From Protonemura montana (Eukaryota > Arthropoda > Insecta > Plecoptera > Nemouridae), in contig OX387608.1 of assembly GCA_947568835.1 (NCBI GenBank), positions 6,176,001 through 6,240,000 on the forward strand: a stretch of 64,000 nt of DNA, given 5' to 3'. Position 1 is the stretch's first letter. The number at the start of each line of letters is the position of its first letter. The position numbers were made by a program, and so were the translations under genes. Below the pieces are notes generated by a model. It was given only the letters and a program-made list of their open reading frames with translations. It was not told where the DNA came from and searched no databases. Shown here one piece after another: positions 44,294 through 56,490 of this stretch.

Positions 44294-45228
44294 TCAAAAT
44301 TTCTCCAAAAAAATTTGAAAAGCGGGTCTTGAGACTTTGCTGGGATTTCCCGGGGTAACTTTGCAGAACTGCAGTTCGCCGAGAAACGAGACCACAATAA
44401 GGTCAGGGGTCATGCTTCTACGTAGGAAACTGTATGACCCAAATCGATGGGGGTGGGATATGTGTTTTGTGTGGGAGAGGGGGTGGGGGAATTCAGCCCT
44501 TTGGCGATGGAAATGTCCAGAGTTTGTAGCTAAATTTGTTTCTATTCCAGGCGCATACGATTTAGTGTTTGTTTTACTGTTTGATTGAATTTCCCTGGCG
44601 ACTTCATATATGCCATGAATTGGTTCACCCCATTGTGATTGTGTACGTACGCATTTTTTTTTTGCAAATTGAATTTTGTTTGAATTTTGATTTCGACATT
44701 TCAATTACAGCATGTTGTTTGGAAACAATAATTACATAAATAAAATCCTGTATCTGACGTTTTCAATTACATTATCTGCCTATTTGAGGAATTTCTGTAA
44801 GTACCACTGGATAGTTGTCAAATTGAATTCTGTGCGGAACTTTCATGATTTTTAGATTCATTCGTACACGATTCCATGCGCAAATTGGAAGATGAAAATT
44901 TTGAAAAATCTCTCCCTGGCGCAAGCCTGATTTTCCCGCCCATTGCGCATAACAATATATACCTATCTTGTGCGAAAATCATTAAATACCAAAAATAATG
45001 CGACCTGTCGAAAGTAACGGGATTATTATTCCAGGCTGGTATCCCACAGGAAGAAATTTGTACGCTCCCCAAAGACACACTAATCATTCCAGGCTTATAT
45101 TCTTTCCCCCAACCCGACGAAATTGGATGTTTCCCAACAAGACGTCTGTTCTCCTGGGTGTCGGTTGGGGGAGAGGGGGGCAGGATACCTTTGTAGGGCC
45201 CATTATTGGTTGGGTGATACATCACCAT
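44294..45228 (-). other. Two consecutive 136-codon open frames, doubtful
   Basis: Minus frames 44294-44704 and 44818-45228 are longer than the local background. Their compositions are not clearly protein-like (many Ser, Asn and Pro in the first). No splice borders, start context or family motif were found. Plus-strand frames overlap both. Chance openness is the simplest view. Confidence 0.12.
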
Positions 45229-46109
45229 AAAAAAATTTCTTGGGTCATATCTGACGGAAGTAGGAAATTTTTTTTAAATTAATGATGTTGTGTCAAATGT
45301 TTCCGTCTCATGACCTATTTCGGAACAACTCATGACCATGTTATTACTGATATGATTTGGTCAAAATTTTGACCTTCAACCAATTTCGGAAAATTAATTT
45401 AAATTTAAATTTCAGTTGCGTTTTAATAATTGTGTGCGCCCGAATTTTTTAAACATTGAAGCGTTTTTTGAAAACTGTCAAAGATTCTAATAACATAGTA
45501 GCACAATAGTAGCTGATTTAGGATTTGTGTTAATTCTAATTGTGTAAATAAAATTGTATACAACCCTTGTAGCCTTGAACCAGATCTTTCAAATTCAGCT
45601 TATACCTCTGTTCATTCCACCACTGTCTGCATTTTCACTATTGTTTTCCCCCCCATTTTCCTACACGCAGATAATTTATGGTGACGCTTTTAGTACTTCT
45701 ACCACTTCTCCAGGGAGGTTTCAAAAATCTTCCCATGTTGCCACGGGATATCTACGAGAAAATTGTGTCGTTTTTTTTTTTTTTTTTCGTCTCCTCTCCG
45801 TTTTTCTCTAGTGGCACTTACCACGCGCCTGCGTCTCGTATTTTTTCTTTTTTCTTCTTTGCGGCACAGTCTCAACTTTCGAGTGATGTGTGTTGTAAGA
45901 AACTGGAACAGTTTTCTATTCTTTTTTTAATCTGACATGGGAAGTGTTGTAACATTTCGGTTGCACTGATGGCGGAAGTAGGAGCCTAGATTTTTTACAA
46001 CTTAGTCACAATATTTAACCACAGATTAGTTTACTCAGTGGTACCGCCTATAAACTCAATGGAGGAACGGCGTCGTGGTAGAAATCGCGGCTGGTTGGTA
46101 CAATGTGTC

Positions 46110-46424
46110 CCAAAAACTCAGGTGCATCGTTATATAACAATAGACCTTTGTTGACGCATTTGCAGAAGTCTACATTTACCTCTGAAACATGTTAGCTGCC
46201 AGAGTTGATTGATTAGGTTTTGTTGACGAATGTATTGAATTGCAATGCAATCGTATACCTAGCTGGAAGAAGTGAGGAAAGTTATGTAAATTGGCTACAC
46301 AGCTCAGATGGTCGAGTCGAGACGGGTTGAATTGTTGATAACTGAGAAGATGGGCATGAATCGAACAAATAACGTTCTAATTGCCACTTGAAAACTTGAA
46401 AATACGATGCACCTGAGTTTTTGG
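46110..46424. repeat. 315-bp MITE with perfect 21-bp terminal inverted repeats
   Basis: CCAAAAACTCAGGTGCATCG plus T at 46110-46130 is exactly inverted at 46404-46424. The interior holds CAGCTCAGATGGTCGAGTCG and AGACGGGTTGAAT, shared with a diverged copy at 57205-57452. No coding capacity. Confidence 0.85.
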
Positions 46425-46561
46425 TATGTAAAATACCTATTAGAGAAATGTCTGCTGCAGGACTGCGTTAGCTTTTTGATAGAAAGTGAGAGAGATGAGG
46501 TTTTGAGAAAAACTGTTTTGACGATCAGCAGTGCGAGTGAAACAAAAATAAAATGCAAATA

Positions 46562-46575
46562 ACGCCATCTAGCGG
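46562..46575 (-). promoter_or_regulatory. CTCF-like motif
   Basis: The reverse complement, CCGCTAGATGGCGT, matches the CTCF core at 12 of 14 positions. Confidence 0.3.
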
Positions 46576-47186
46576 AAGAGTTCCGAACTATTTTAGCTTG
46601 TAGGCGAGGGAAATGCCGTAAGACTTTCCGGAGCTCCCTATCCTAAGGTTTTGTGTAGCAATTGTAACCAGGTGGATTATCTGTGTAAGCTTTATCTGCA
46701 GGATTAAACTCAGTGAGATTTTCGATAAATTGTCTACCGACCTGATTAGAATTTTAAATCTAAACGTTTGTCGAATACCGAATAAACCGCTTAAAATCGC
46801 AAATAAACCGATGGCATCATCACGTTTTCTAGTCTGGAGTCTCCTGACCGCATCCAGACCCTCAATTACCGCAAATTACATCCAAAAACTTTTCCGGGAA
46901 CCCTAATTTTCCTTTTGCTTGCTCCGGGAAAAGTTGTGACCACGTACAGTAACGCAATTGAGATTACTACGTCGTCGCCAGTTACCCATAATTATCATGT
47001 TCCGTCGACAACTATTTTCAGACCCTCCGTACCTCCTTAATTTGGTCTTTAGGAGGGTCCCTTTGGTCTAATAGCAGTGCCGGTTGAACGGAAGTGTGGG
47101 GTAACTGAATTGACCAAGGGACTAAAACCTGCATTATTATATTAGAGAAACTTATGTGTAAATATCGCACTTTTCTGCACTTTTAT

Positions 47187-47549
47187 TGTCCCCAGCATTG
47201 CTAAAGTCTAGCCCGTGAGAGAAGATACCAGCACAAGGACTGTCCCCAGCATTGCTACAGTCTAGCCCGTGAGAGAAGATACCAGCACAATGACTGCCCC
47301 CTGCATTGCTACCAACACATAAATGAAATTTCAGTTATTCGGGAATTTCAAAATACTTATTATGTCTAAAAATAATTCCTAAAATTGTTATGACTGGTAG
47401 AACAAATCCTATGGGTCGAATAACAAGGTTCCTGGCACGGCAAAAGCTTTTGACATCAGCAGAAATTATTTGTAGTTTGTTTAAAAATGACTATTGGTCG
47501 GTTTTTCACCTCAAAACGACCGGTGGCATCTCTGTCGGCAAAGTATGTC
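47187..47549 (-). repeat. 55-bp-tail family, minus-strand copy (two and a half tail units)
   Basis: The 5' module on the minus strand starts CATACTTTGCCGACAGAG and contains CACCGGTCGTTTTGAGG. The tail units at 47187-47310 carry TAGCAATG and GGTATCTTCTCTCACGGGCT. Confidence 0.85.
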
Positions 47550-47719
47550 TCTAACTGAAAGGAGTATAGGATCTGGATCTGTTTATGTGCCCCAATATAA
47601 GCGATTGCCGAACAAAACACTTCCTTGCAACAACTTCTCGCTCTTGTTCCGATCTCGGATGAGTAAATTGATATCTCTAATTAGTACCAACTTTACCAAA
47701 GGTAACTCACAAAATTAAT

Positions 47720-49700
47720 GAGCTTGTGTGGCATAGACTGCGCGGTCTGGTTGACTTCAAAGGACTTGGAGTGGTTCAATTTTTTATTTACCTTAAAAAA
47801 AACGAAGTCGTCTCATGGGTCAGTTGACAATGTGATGTGATTTCTGTACGCCGTCACAATATTGTCATTGCCATTTGATAGTCAGCTGTTTTAGCCGCTG
47901 TTGAGTAACGAAAATAGAACCGATCGGGCTATTCAAGTTAGAATTTAAATTGGAACAGGTTCTAAATATCACATCAAAGAACACATTCTTGCTCTAAAAA
48001 TATATTCAACACATTTATAGTGTCTGGGTTGATTCTTCTATATTTTCTTGACAACTTGTAAATTGAGAAAGTTAAATTCCAGATACAAAGTGAAGTGGTT
48101 ACCAAATATCAAGCTTGTTTATTTATATTTTAATGTTTATTTGCATGTCCAATTAAAGTTTCTTGTAATTATACAATAAAATTCCTATTACCACATACTT
48201 CATATCTCAATGACAAGTGAAAGAAAAACACACTTTTTGTATGGTAAAAAAAAAATCAGTATACGTTTATAAAATTGCATCATGAAAATGCATTAGGCTG
48301 CATTTAGTTGGCGATAGTAAAAGTAAATAGAATGCATTGCCGAGTGGTGATGCACTCTGAGAATGGCATGTGCCGATCGTAGCGTTTGAAAGGGCAAAAT
48401 TTCGAGGCACGCCGACGCCCTGTTAATTGACTTACTCTGTAATCAGGACTCGATAAAGTGATTATCTGAAGTTTTTCTTGCAATTTCAGACGACCAATTA
48501 CGCTTAATTAGCGAAAATGCTTTTTTCGAACACGCATTTCGATGGATACCGCTACAAAATGATTTGATAACGACCTCAGCGTCCTTTCTAATGCATCTCA
48601 CTAGCCTTGGTGCATTCTGTTGCAGTTAAATTGTTTGTTTTATTGAAATATTTGTTTTTGTTTCCATACTTTGAAGGTTTGGTAAATGTTTTGGTAACGG
48701 TATAATAATAATAAACAATAATAAACATTTTTCTTCCAGATTGGTTGTTACAACATTAGAACGTCACATTTTCCTATGCTAAAATCGTTATTGTATCGTT
48801 TAACGAGTAAAACCAATGGTGTTTTAAAAAATCTCTGAGCAGTTTCACAAAGTCTTTATCTTCATATATACATTTAATATAATAGGGAAAATTATTAAAA
48901 ATATTCACACCGCTAAAGATAGGTCCATTACAATATTTTGTTGTCGTCAGGTCAAACACATTGCTATTATGTCTCAATTACATCATGGTCCGTCCTTGAT
49001 CCTGATCAACACCCGATAAATTAACAATTTATCATTTCCTTTGTTGATCGATTATTTTATATCATGATGGGAGTAGCGAGAGGAGCGAGCTGAAGGATAA
49101 CCAAATTTGACTAACTAGAATTTTTTTTTCTTCTGTATGTTGATCGCTAACTGATGTTGGACTGATTCTGATGGAATTTTTAGGACCTCTTCGAAATATC
49201 TTAACCTAGACGTGGTACTTTTTTGAAAAATATCTGCTTGGTAGTTTATTTAAAATCAATTTTTACAAAAATTTTCAATAATTTTCCAAAATTTGAAACT
49301 GCATACAATACAGCCATGCTCCAAAAACTGAAGATTCGCAAGCCTTCTTACTCTTCACGCGTTTTTTTCGGTATTTTTTACACCATTGCAACCTTGAATA
49401 CCACATTCACTTATTACTATAGATTGACAAAATTACAGATAAATCATTCTTTAACGCCAAAAAAATGCTCGCTTAGCCCCAGTACTATAAACATGAAGAC
49501 TTTTCAAATTTCCTCCCTGTACCAAAATCACATTCGAGTCGAGACAGCGATCAAATTAGTGAGGTGAACGATCAGACTGGACCGCAATATCCTCTCAACC
49601 AACGACGCTCAAAGGTCTAAAATAACCCAGACAGACTAACCACTATATATGCTACACAGTCTGACGCGCTATTATGGCAACAACAAGATGCTAAAGGAAT
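47720..49700. other. AT-rich interval with no recognised feature
   Basis: AAT-rich stretch near 48700. Short frames (48774-48977 minus, 49223-49567 plus) reflect base composition. No shared repeat or splice pair was recognised. Confidence 0.45.
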
Positions 49701-49734
49701 GGCTCACTTGATATTTCAACAGTACTCTATGGTG

Positions 49735-50115
49735 TTATTTATAAAGTTTAGCTCGGGGATCGCTATTCATGTGAAGTAACTCGCGTTGTCGACTAGATTT
49801 TTGTATTATGTAACAGGAGGAACACGAAAAGATTTCATGTGATTGTGCCGATATTTTGGGACGGCGCCTTCTAGGTTTATTTTTGTTGCATATTGTGACG
49901 GTTGGGATGGCTGTGCTGCGTTGAGACGCCAATCGACGCCATTGAATTGTTATGATGGTTTTTTCTGATGAGTCATCAGTTTGGGATCTATGATCTATTA
50001 CAAAAGGATTTAGTGTGAAAGAACGGATTTTACCTTGAAGAGTTTTTGTGGTGTTTTTTTTTTCGTATAGTAGGTAATTGTACTTTTTTTTTTCATCTCC
50101 GTCTGATAGAAAATG
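49735..50115 (-). CDS. Stop-to-stop frame with a DEG/ENaC-like VTICN motif
   Basis: About 126 codons are open on the minus strand without an early ATG, as expected for an exon rather than a whole gene. In the middle the frame reads STAIPTVTICNKNK, preceded by KTIITIQ. This resembles the FPxVTICNxN signature just after the first membrane segment of degenerin/ENaC (pickpocket) channels. The usual Phe before Pro is Ile here, no membrane segment precedes it, and the frame stops ~50 residues later, so a pseudogene scrap or chance resemblance is more likely than an intact channel exon. Confidence 0.2.
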   Translation of the reverse strand, partial: HFLSDGDEKKKYNYLLYEKKNTTKTLQGKIRSFTLNPFVIDHRSQTDDSSEKTIITIQWRRLASQRSTAIPTVTICNKNKPRRRRPKISAQSHEIFSCSSCYIIQKSSRQRELLHMNSDPRAKLYK

Positions 50116-50688
50116 TTATGGGAAGCAGAAGTGGCGGTAAAATTTTTGTGGGAAAGTGGTGTTTACTTTTATACGGTCCACCCAGTAATTATGAAAGTGG
50201 ATTTTTTTATTATTTTGTACAGAGCTTCGTGATTGTGATTGTCGGATCCTGTAAATTTATGATGAAATAATTAAAGTTAAGCAATCTGCTTGCTACTTCA
50301 GTTAAGTAAAGGGGGGTTTGTAGATCTTGTTATATGCCTCACGACTCAACCTATTAAATTTTCATTTAGATTTCGTAAGTGCCTGTGTTTTCAAGCTACC
50401 TTCCACACTTTTAAATCCCTGTTGTCACTTTTTTACTGTCGTTTAATTCGTCTCACACTGAGACGCCATAAAAGCTGTGTAAAATGATCAAATATAAACC
50501 AATATTGACACAGAAGGTAAAAAATGGTCCCCAAACTTTCTCCAAACTAGCGAGCTACATTATGATTTCCCTTCTTTTTCTTAATCACTTATTAAAGTCA
50601 GTAGTCTAAGAGTAACAAACATGTCAAATGTGAGCGAAATTTCGAAATATTCTACGCAGTTTTTCGACGATTGATGCATGAGTTATTC

Positions 50689-50943
50689 CTAGAGTTCTAA
50701 GATTTCTATTCCATCATACAAACTCGAGTCATTTTCACCCACCGATTGCAACATAATATTATTGTTTGCCAGTTGAATTAAATCCGATTGGCGGTCACCA
50801 AGAAAAACTACCCCTACTGAGTCAATACCATTAGCGAAGCCAAACGTAGCTGTCAATTTCATGCGGAATGGACAGATGGGATTCAATACTAGCCAAACAT
50901 CTCGAAGATTCTCGAAGATCTTTGTTCCACGATACACAGACAA
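50689..50943 (-). CDS. Possible coding fragment, unidentified
   Basis: An 84-codon frame with protein-like composition (FGFANGIDSVGVVFLGDRQS in the middle, an acidic end) ending in TAG. It overlaps a second minus frame (50831-51061) and a plus frame. No clear acceptor or promoter. Could be a remnant of a mobile element gene. Confidence 0.2.
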   Translation of the reverse strand: MSVYRGTKIFENLRDVWLVLNPICPFRMKLTATFGFANGIDSVGVVFLGDRQSDLIQLANNNIMLQSVGENDSSLYDGIEILEL

Positions 50944-51375
50944 ACACTCTCATTACTATATACACCCCCGCCCATGCTTGCTCTGGATTGCGCATTTGGA
51001 ATTGAGATTTATACTTGATCTTTGGCTTCGATCTGATTTTCCATTCTGTTAAACGACTCACATTTCGTATGCCATTATCGTGAATGAAACGAGTCGCCGC
51101 AGCTTGAGATCGCGCGCGTGCGGGGCTCGCTTTATTCGGGGTGCGAATTTTCGGACCGTATTGGGCGCTGTACTGTGTCAGGGACTCTGGATTATAGCAA
51201 TTGACCTATGGTACCTCTCCGCTCTAACAAAAAGTGGTGTTTGAATTTTCGCAAATGATGGACAAACTTAAATGGGTGACATTACTGGTGAAATTTTACT
51301 AACTCAAAAAAAAGAAAAAACACAAATATATACGAAACCAAACAATTTTGTTTTTCCATACCATAATAAATCAGC

Positions 51376-51516
51376 TTAACTGCCGGTTTTTCTGTAACAC
51401 ATTAAGTAATTAACAGTCCGTTCTCAAACAAAACATCTTCTAATTTGCTGGTGCCAAGCAAATTACAAATTAACGGTCTGTTAGGTTATTAACGAACCAC
51501 TGAAAAACTGGCCCTA
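51376..51516. repeat. Short MITE-like inverted repeat
   Basis: TTAACAGTCCGTT inside the left half and AACGGTCTGTTAGG in the right half are inverted. The outer GCCGGTTTTTC and GAAAAACTGGC also pair. Length ~140 bp, no coding content. Confidence 0.6.
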
Positions 51517-51587
51517 AGGAAAACAACACTTTCCCCGAGGCCGAAGTCTATTCCTAAAGGTCAATCACGCATTATACAATACAAACT

Positions 51588-52260
51588 TTGTTTTATAAAA
51601 ACGCCGCTTGTGAATCTCAAGTATGGCTCCCGAAATGCCGACAAGAAACAAACGCCGTCTCCTCTGAACCTTACATGCCATCCAGTCGAGGTGTTTATAA
51701 ACTATTTATAATGTCAAGGATATTCAGGATTGTTAGACAGGAATGCAACTCTTTGGTTTCAAAGTGCAATACATGGCGACACTCTCTTTATCTATCTAGA
51801 GACACGACCGAAACGAGAGAACGGAACAGAGGCAAAGAGGGTTGAACGACCGGTTCTAGTACGTAAATACAGAAATAGTTGGGGCATTGCAACTAGCTCT
51901 GCAGGCTCGGAGGCAGAGGAAAGACATGGAAGGCTTCTTCTCGTTTGTTACCGCCTTAGAGTAGCCTTGAAGCTGGAGACAACGACCACGTGTCGTTATC
52001 GCCTCGAGGTCGAGGGATGACTTGTTCCTTTGTGGCCAAGACCAAGGGATTGCTTTTCTATGAGGGGAAGACAAGAAGGTGGAGCTAGTGAAGCCGCGCG
52101 TGTTTTCCCAGCTTCGCGCCAAAAGTTTCATGAACATCTTTTGTTTCTTGCCACGCATCCCCCGTAAATTTGTATACTCCTTGACGAATACAATGGGTAG
52201 CAAATTTTGTGCGTAATTTGGAGCACGCACGAACCTTATAGTAGAGCCACTTAGCAACAT
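51588..52260. other. GC-richer region with overlapping short frames
   Basis: Plus frames of 85 and 96 codons (51588-51845, 51730-52020) and a minus frame of 134 codons (51856-52260) overlap. None has a family motif or a convincing splice pair. It may contain exons or an old mobile element; I cannot choose a strand. Confidence 0.2.
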
Positions 52261-52396
52261 TGTTCAATTCTCCGTATTCGCGTTTTTTTGTCATACACCT
52301 TATCTGAAATAATAACTGCTGTATTGTACTTAGATGATAGTTATTGCTCGCAACAGTTTAAGTTTTAATTAGTCTAGCAGCAAAAAAAGAAGGCCA

Positions 52397-53089
52397 TCAC
52401 CCTCTTTTTTTAGGACAACTCCTGCGAAATAGGCCATCGTCCTCGTTATCCGTTAAAACACCAGCAGGCGCTTCTGCTATAGCACAGAGCTGATACCCGT
52501 AGCACATGCTATGTCTGCCGTTCATCTTTAGCGACATGCTATATAGCGACAACGACGGCTGCGAATTCGCAATGCCCATGAACTCAACATCCTCTGGCCG
52601 CCACCGCACTAGCAACGTTCTGCCTTGCGCTTCCCGCCATTCGCGTACACGTGCTTCGAGAGGGAGAGCGCACGATATCGCGTTGTCTCTCACCGTCTCG
52701 ACTCCTTCCCTCTCATTCTGCCTCGTGGTTTTCTGTCTCTGTTTAGCTACCCCGTTCAGTGCCCTCGCTCCAGTGAGAGAGTCCTGTGAGGGCAGAGAGT
52801 GGCGGGCGTTAGGTGTTGATGCCACGGGTTTTTGGGTTACGTGATTGCGGCACTGATTTTGAACGCTAGCATTGCTAGTTGACAAAGAATTCGTTTGAAA
52901 AAATTGTACACGTTTAGAGTTGACATTTCCATAGGTTTGCATGGTGAAGTTATGTAGAGGTTTGAAAAAACTGTTAAACCGTGACTTTTTTATCACTAAA
53001 ATGTGTTTAGCGAGCATGTTTTCTGTCCAATTCGCGCTTGGGGTGCTAAAGTCACTTAAAATGGTAAAGATTATTGCAAATACCTTCAT
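52397..53089 (-). CDS. Longest open frame (230 codons), doubtful
   Basis: Starts with a hydrophobic MKVFAIIFTIL but has no proper signal-peptide cleavage region. The central part is polar and arginine-rich (NGVAKQRQKTTRQNEREG). The 5' half is AT-rich and the 3' half GC-rich, so the frame spans two different base compositions, which argues against one exon. The GC-rich half (52550-52830) is also open on the plus strand. It may be a CpG-rich regulatory stretch rather than coding. Confidence 0.2.
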   Translation of the reverse strand: MKVFAIIFTILSDFSTPSANWTENMLAKHILVIKKSRFNSFFKPLHNFTMQTYGNVNSKRVQFFQTNSLSTSNASVQNQCRNHVTQKPVASTPNARHSLPSQDSLTGARALNGVAKQRQKTTRQNEREGVETVRDNAISCALPLEARVREWREAQGRTLLVRWRPEDVEFMGIANSQPSLSLYSMSLKMNGRHSMCYGYQLCAIAEAPAGVLTDNEDDGLFRRSCPKKRG

Positions 53090-53224
53090 TCCGAAAGAGA
53101 ATAAACCCCGACAGACGACTATTCCCTTCTCAATTTACTCTAAAAATAGACAAATCAACATTCTTCGGATCAAATATGTCTATTAAACAACTAATTTCAC
53201 CCATCATCCTGCAACCCTTACCCT

Positions 53225-53530
53225 AATACCCCACTCTCAACATAGCGATGCTCTCTGCTGCCTGCTCGCTCGTGGCGGGCGCAGCAGCGGCCAAGGCCTT
53301 GCGTTAGGGGGCTGCGTCGACCCACGGTGGGGTGGCTCGGCTGCCGGGCAGGGGGTGAATGGCTAGGGGTGTTTGACGTCATCGTTACAACACGACCCGG
53401 CAATGACGTCGAATACGCAATCGCCGTGTGCGAGTCGGCACGTGGCTGGGTACGTGGTGGAAACGCCCGTAGGTATGCGGATTTCGTGCGTGTAGATGTT
53501 GTGCAATATACTGCGGTCAATGCCGATAGG
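53225..53530. promoter_or_regulatory. CpG-rich island with consensus CRE
   Basis: The strongest CpG cluster in this part of the window. It holds TGACGTCA at 53374-53381 and AATGACGTCGAA near 53402. A short frame, MLSAACSLVAGAAAAKALR, starts at 53252 on the plus strand and a 100-codon frame lies on the minus strand, both probably by-products of GC content. A promoter is plausible but no exon was tied to it. Confidence 0.3.
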
Positions 53531-54362
53531 TAGGTACGTTGATAAATACCGATGGGTTAGACCTATGGTTTAAAGGTATAGTTCATTACCTCCTTGATTA
53601 GAAGATTTTTAGGGGTCGAAAAAAAATCTACTTTTAGCAACGTTAACGTCGTAAAGATGAGTAATATGTGTGTCAGAGATGTCTGCATTTGTTGATTACC
53701 AATTACTTTTTAGTTTTCTGGATACGCTTTTCGTTCGGGACACGATCATGCTGTAATTGATTGCGGAATTAAATGTCTGAACTGGTTAGTTCGCCAAATT
53801 ATTTTTGGCTTAAAAATATGTTTTTCCCAAAAAAAAATAATAATAATAACAAATCATCTAATGAGCATCTGCTTATTGTCAGCTTCGTTATAGTTCAGCG
53901 ATAATTCAAGAAGAAACCTTTTGACATATTTTCACTGGTTATCATTCACTGGTTATCATATATAATGGGTTTAGTTTTTAGGATTTACTGACTTCATATC
54001 GGTGTCAGATTTCTCTTTCCATGCCATAGCTGAAAACTCCACACAATATATTCAAACTATCGCACAAAAAAAAAGGATGCTTTTGAGTTTAGATGGCCGA
54101 TAAGAAAGACTTGACTGTGGACACTAGCCGATAACCATGCGGGTATCCGGTACACGAGAACCAGAGGGGCTACCCGAAATAAAAAAAAAAACGGGGCATT
54201 ATCGATGGAAAAAAAACGCAATCTATTTCTTGGTATTCTAAACCGCAGAAGCTTCATCTGCCCTGAGGGGTTCGATTAGATATGGTTGCTCTGGGCTGCC
54301 ACCGGATATCGATCAGACAGAACAGATATCGAACTGGGCAACGTTAGACTTGCTGACAGCTT

Positions 54363-54716
54363 CTATGCTGACAATGAAGGAAAAGTTGCAAGGCAAGTTG
54401 TGCAGCGCTGATATGGGGACACCCACAAGAATGAAAATGCAAGCAAACATTTAGGGCAAAAGCCTGTCGTTTCCACAATGGTTTTTGGACCATTTGATGA
54501 AATTACTTTATCCTCGCGAGATGGTAATGTAGTGATACTTATTACAATAGCCTCAGATTCATCTCCCAAAGTATTTCTTGAAATCAGTGGTGAAATCAAA
54601 ATGACCCAACTTGTCGAAGCGAAGGTGTCACCTGGAATTTTGTACGGCGGGTGTAGGTGAGCAAGCTTTTTTTCTAAAAGCACCTTGTAGAACATTTTTA
54701 TTGTGTCTAGACTCAC
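54363..54716. other. Possible degraded coding fragment, strand unclear
   Basis: On the plus strand, about 75 codons ending at TAG 54658-54660 read as plausible protein (FGPFDEITLSSRDGNVVILI). The minus strand is open for 117 codons. No family recognised. An old mobile-element fragment is possible. Confidence 0.2.
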
Positions 54717-55489
54717 TAGTGAAGTTAAATATGTGTGATTACCGACCAGAGAAATTTGTAATTTATATTAAAATATGTTAAAAATGTTAATATTTTTTGC
54801 TTGTAAAACATAAAAATTGCTTTAATTTCTTAGCTGGGCCCAGTTAAAAATTGATATGCTTGTTAATTGGCTCATGAATGCGCGATTTGATCACGGTTTA
54901 AAATTATGAATTCATTTGCCATAAAGTTTTATGAAAAAATGAGCATGCATTTTGCTAATGAGCTAATTACCCAAGTACAAAATGTCTTGGTCGATCTCGT
55001 GACTTATCTTTGTGCCTCTCATCACCTCGTTAGCGCACGTGAGATTCAGAGAGTTTAGCACGAGTCTCTAATGAAAGCAATTATAGAATTTTAGAATATG
55101 TTTGAAAGTACGAATAAATTCCATTATTTTTTTGCCAAAACACTGCCCACATTTTGTGCTAAAAGCAAGTAGCAGCTGCTGGAGCCACTAATAACTCTCT
55201 AGCAAACAGACACACCTGAAAATATACCAAAATAATGAATCAGAGGCACGATTTCAGACACAGGAAAATAGTTTCTTAGTAATCAAGTAAATTTCTCTAC
55301 AAAATGGACCCAAAAACAAAAAAAAATATTTGTTTCCTCCAGATATCCATTACATATCCCGCCACTAGCTGCGAATTACCGAAAATTTTTCATAGTGAAA
55401 ATTTTCCAAAAATTCCTCTCATAACAATACCAACAAAAAAATTCTAAATCCCAAACCTTCCCATTCACCACACCACGTGACCTAAACGA

Positions 55490-55800
55490 AAATTGCCACA
55501 CCTCTCATCGCACGCCACCCAAACATTGCCGCGCATCTTGCCCTCGGCACCCACCCTTAGAGGGGTATACGACAATTCACATTCTAGCCTCGTATCCCGC
55601 CGACCTCCCTCTCGCCCTCCAGCCCCAACCCCTCCAGACCCGGCGAGTTCCCGCCATACCGGCTCTAAGCTCCTTTGCTGTTAACGTGAGACCACCTCGT
55701 GCACGCTCCGACCGCGCCCTTTTTCTCCACCCTAAAGCTTGCCTCGTGATCGGTTGCCCACGAGGTACCAATGTCTTGGCGCAGGGATTGCCGTTTAAAA
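55490..55800. other. GC-rich island with no assigned function
   Basis: A sharp rise in GC against flanks that are very AT-rich. Proline/arginine-rich frames on both strands follow the base composition. No splice pair was recognised. It could be a promoter or a foreign insert. Confidence 0.3.
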
Positions 55801-56227
55801 AGAGTAACATGGCTTTTCATTTTTCGATTTTATTGCCCTTTAAATGTTTAAATGTTTGTCTAACGTACCATTAGCTTGTCATGTGTTAATTGTAGAAACA
55901 TTTAGGGATTTCGTACTAAATAACTTATAATTCATGTTTTAATTTGTTCCAATGTGGAAATATCGATTGAGTACTGATTGAACTGGAGCAGTTCTATGTA
56001 CGCTATTATTTAATTTTCATTCTTTTCTCGAAAAGAAGCCGAAATTTAGTAAAACATATTTGAAAATGATCGCGTTGCCTGGCGTTTAGACTTTGAACTG
56101 GAGTTGTACTAGTTAGCAGTTTAATTTCCTGAATCTAATAAATTTTAGAACGAGTGAAATTAAAATAATTGTGGAAAAAAAACAATTCGTTCAGGTTTTC
56201 AGTGCATCTTTGCCATTTCTTATTTCT

Positions 56228-56490
56228 GGTTTTACCAAAATCTTGCCTCCTAGATAAAGTGTTACTTGAAACCATTGCCATGACGATCTCCAATCACAAG
56301 CAGTGAAATTCAGATATTTCTGTGAGTTAGAGATCCAACTTATAGCTGAACATTTTGGTAAAACCCGTAAGATGTGCTCTGATCAGTTCCACTTCCACCC
56401 AGTTAGTAAGTCCCCACCAGACCAGCATCCAGCCATAGAGATCACGATGAATCATGGAGCTCAAGTCAAGCCGACGGCTTGATGACTTTT
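56228..56490. repeat. ATCACATGCAG family, copy with intact inverted ends
   Basis: GGTTTTACCAAAAT (56228-56241) is exactly inverted at 56352-56365, defining a 138-bp MITE-like unit. Similarity to 31328-31600 continues past the right end to about 56490, so the family may be longer than the inverted unit. Confidence 0.7.
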
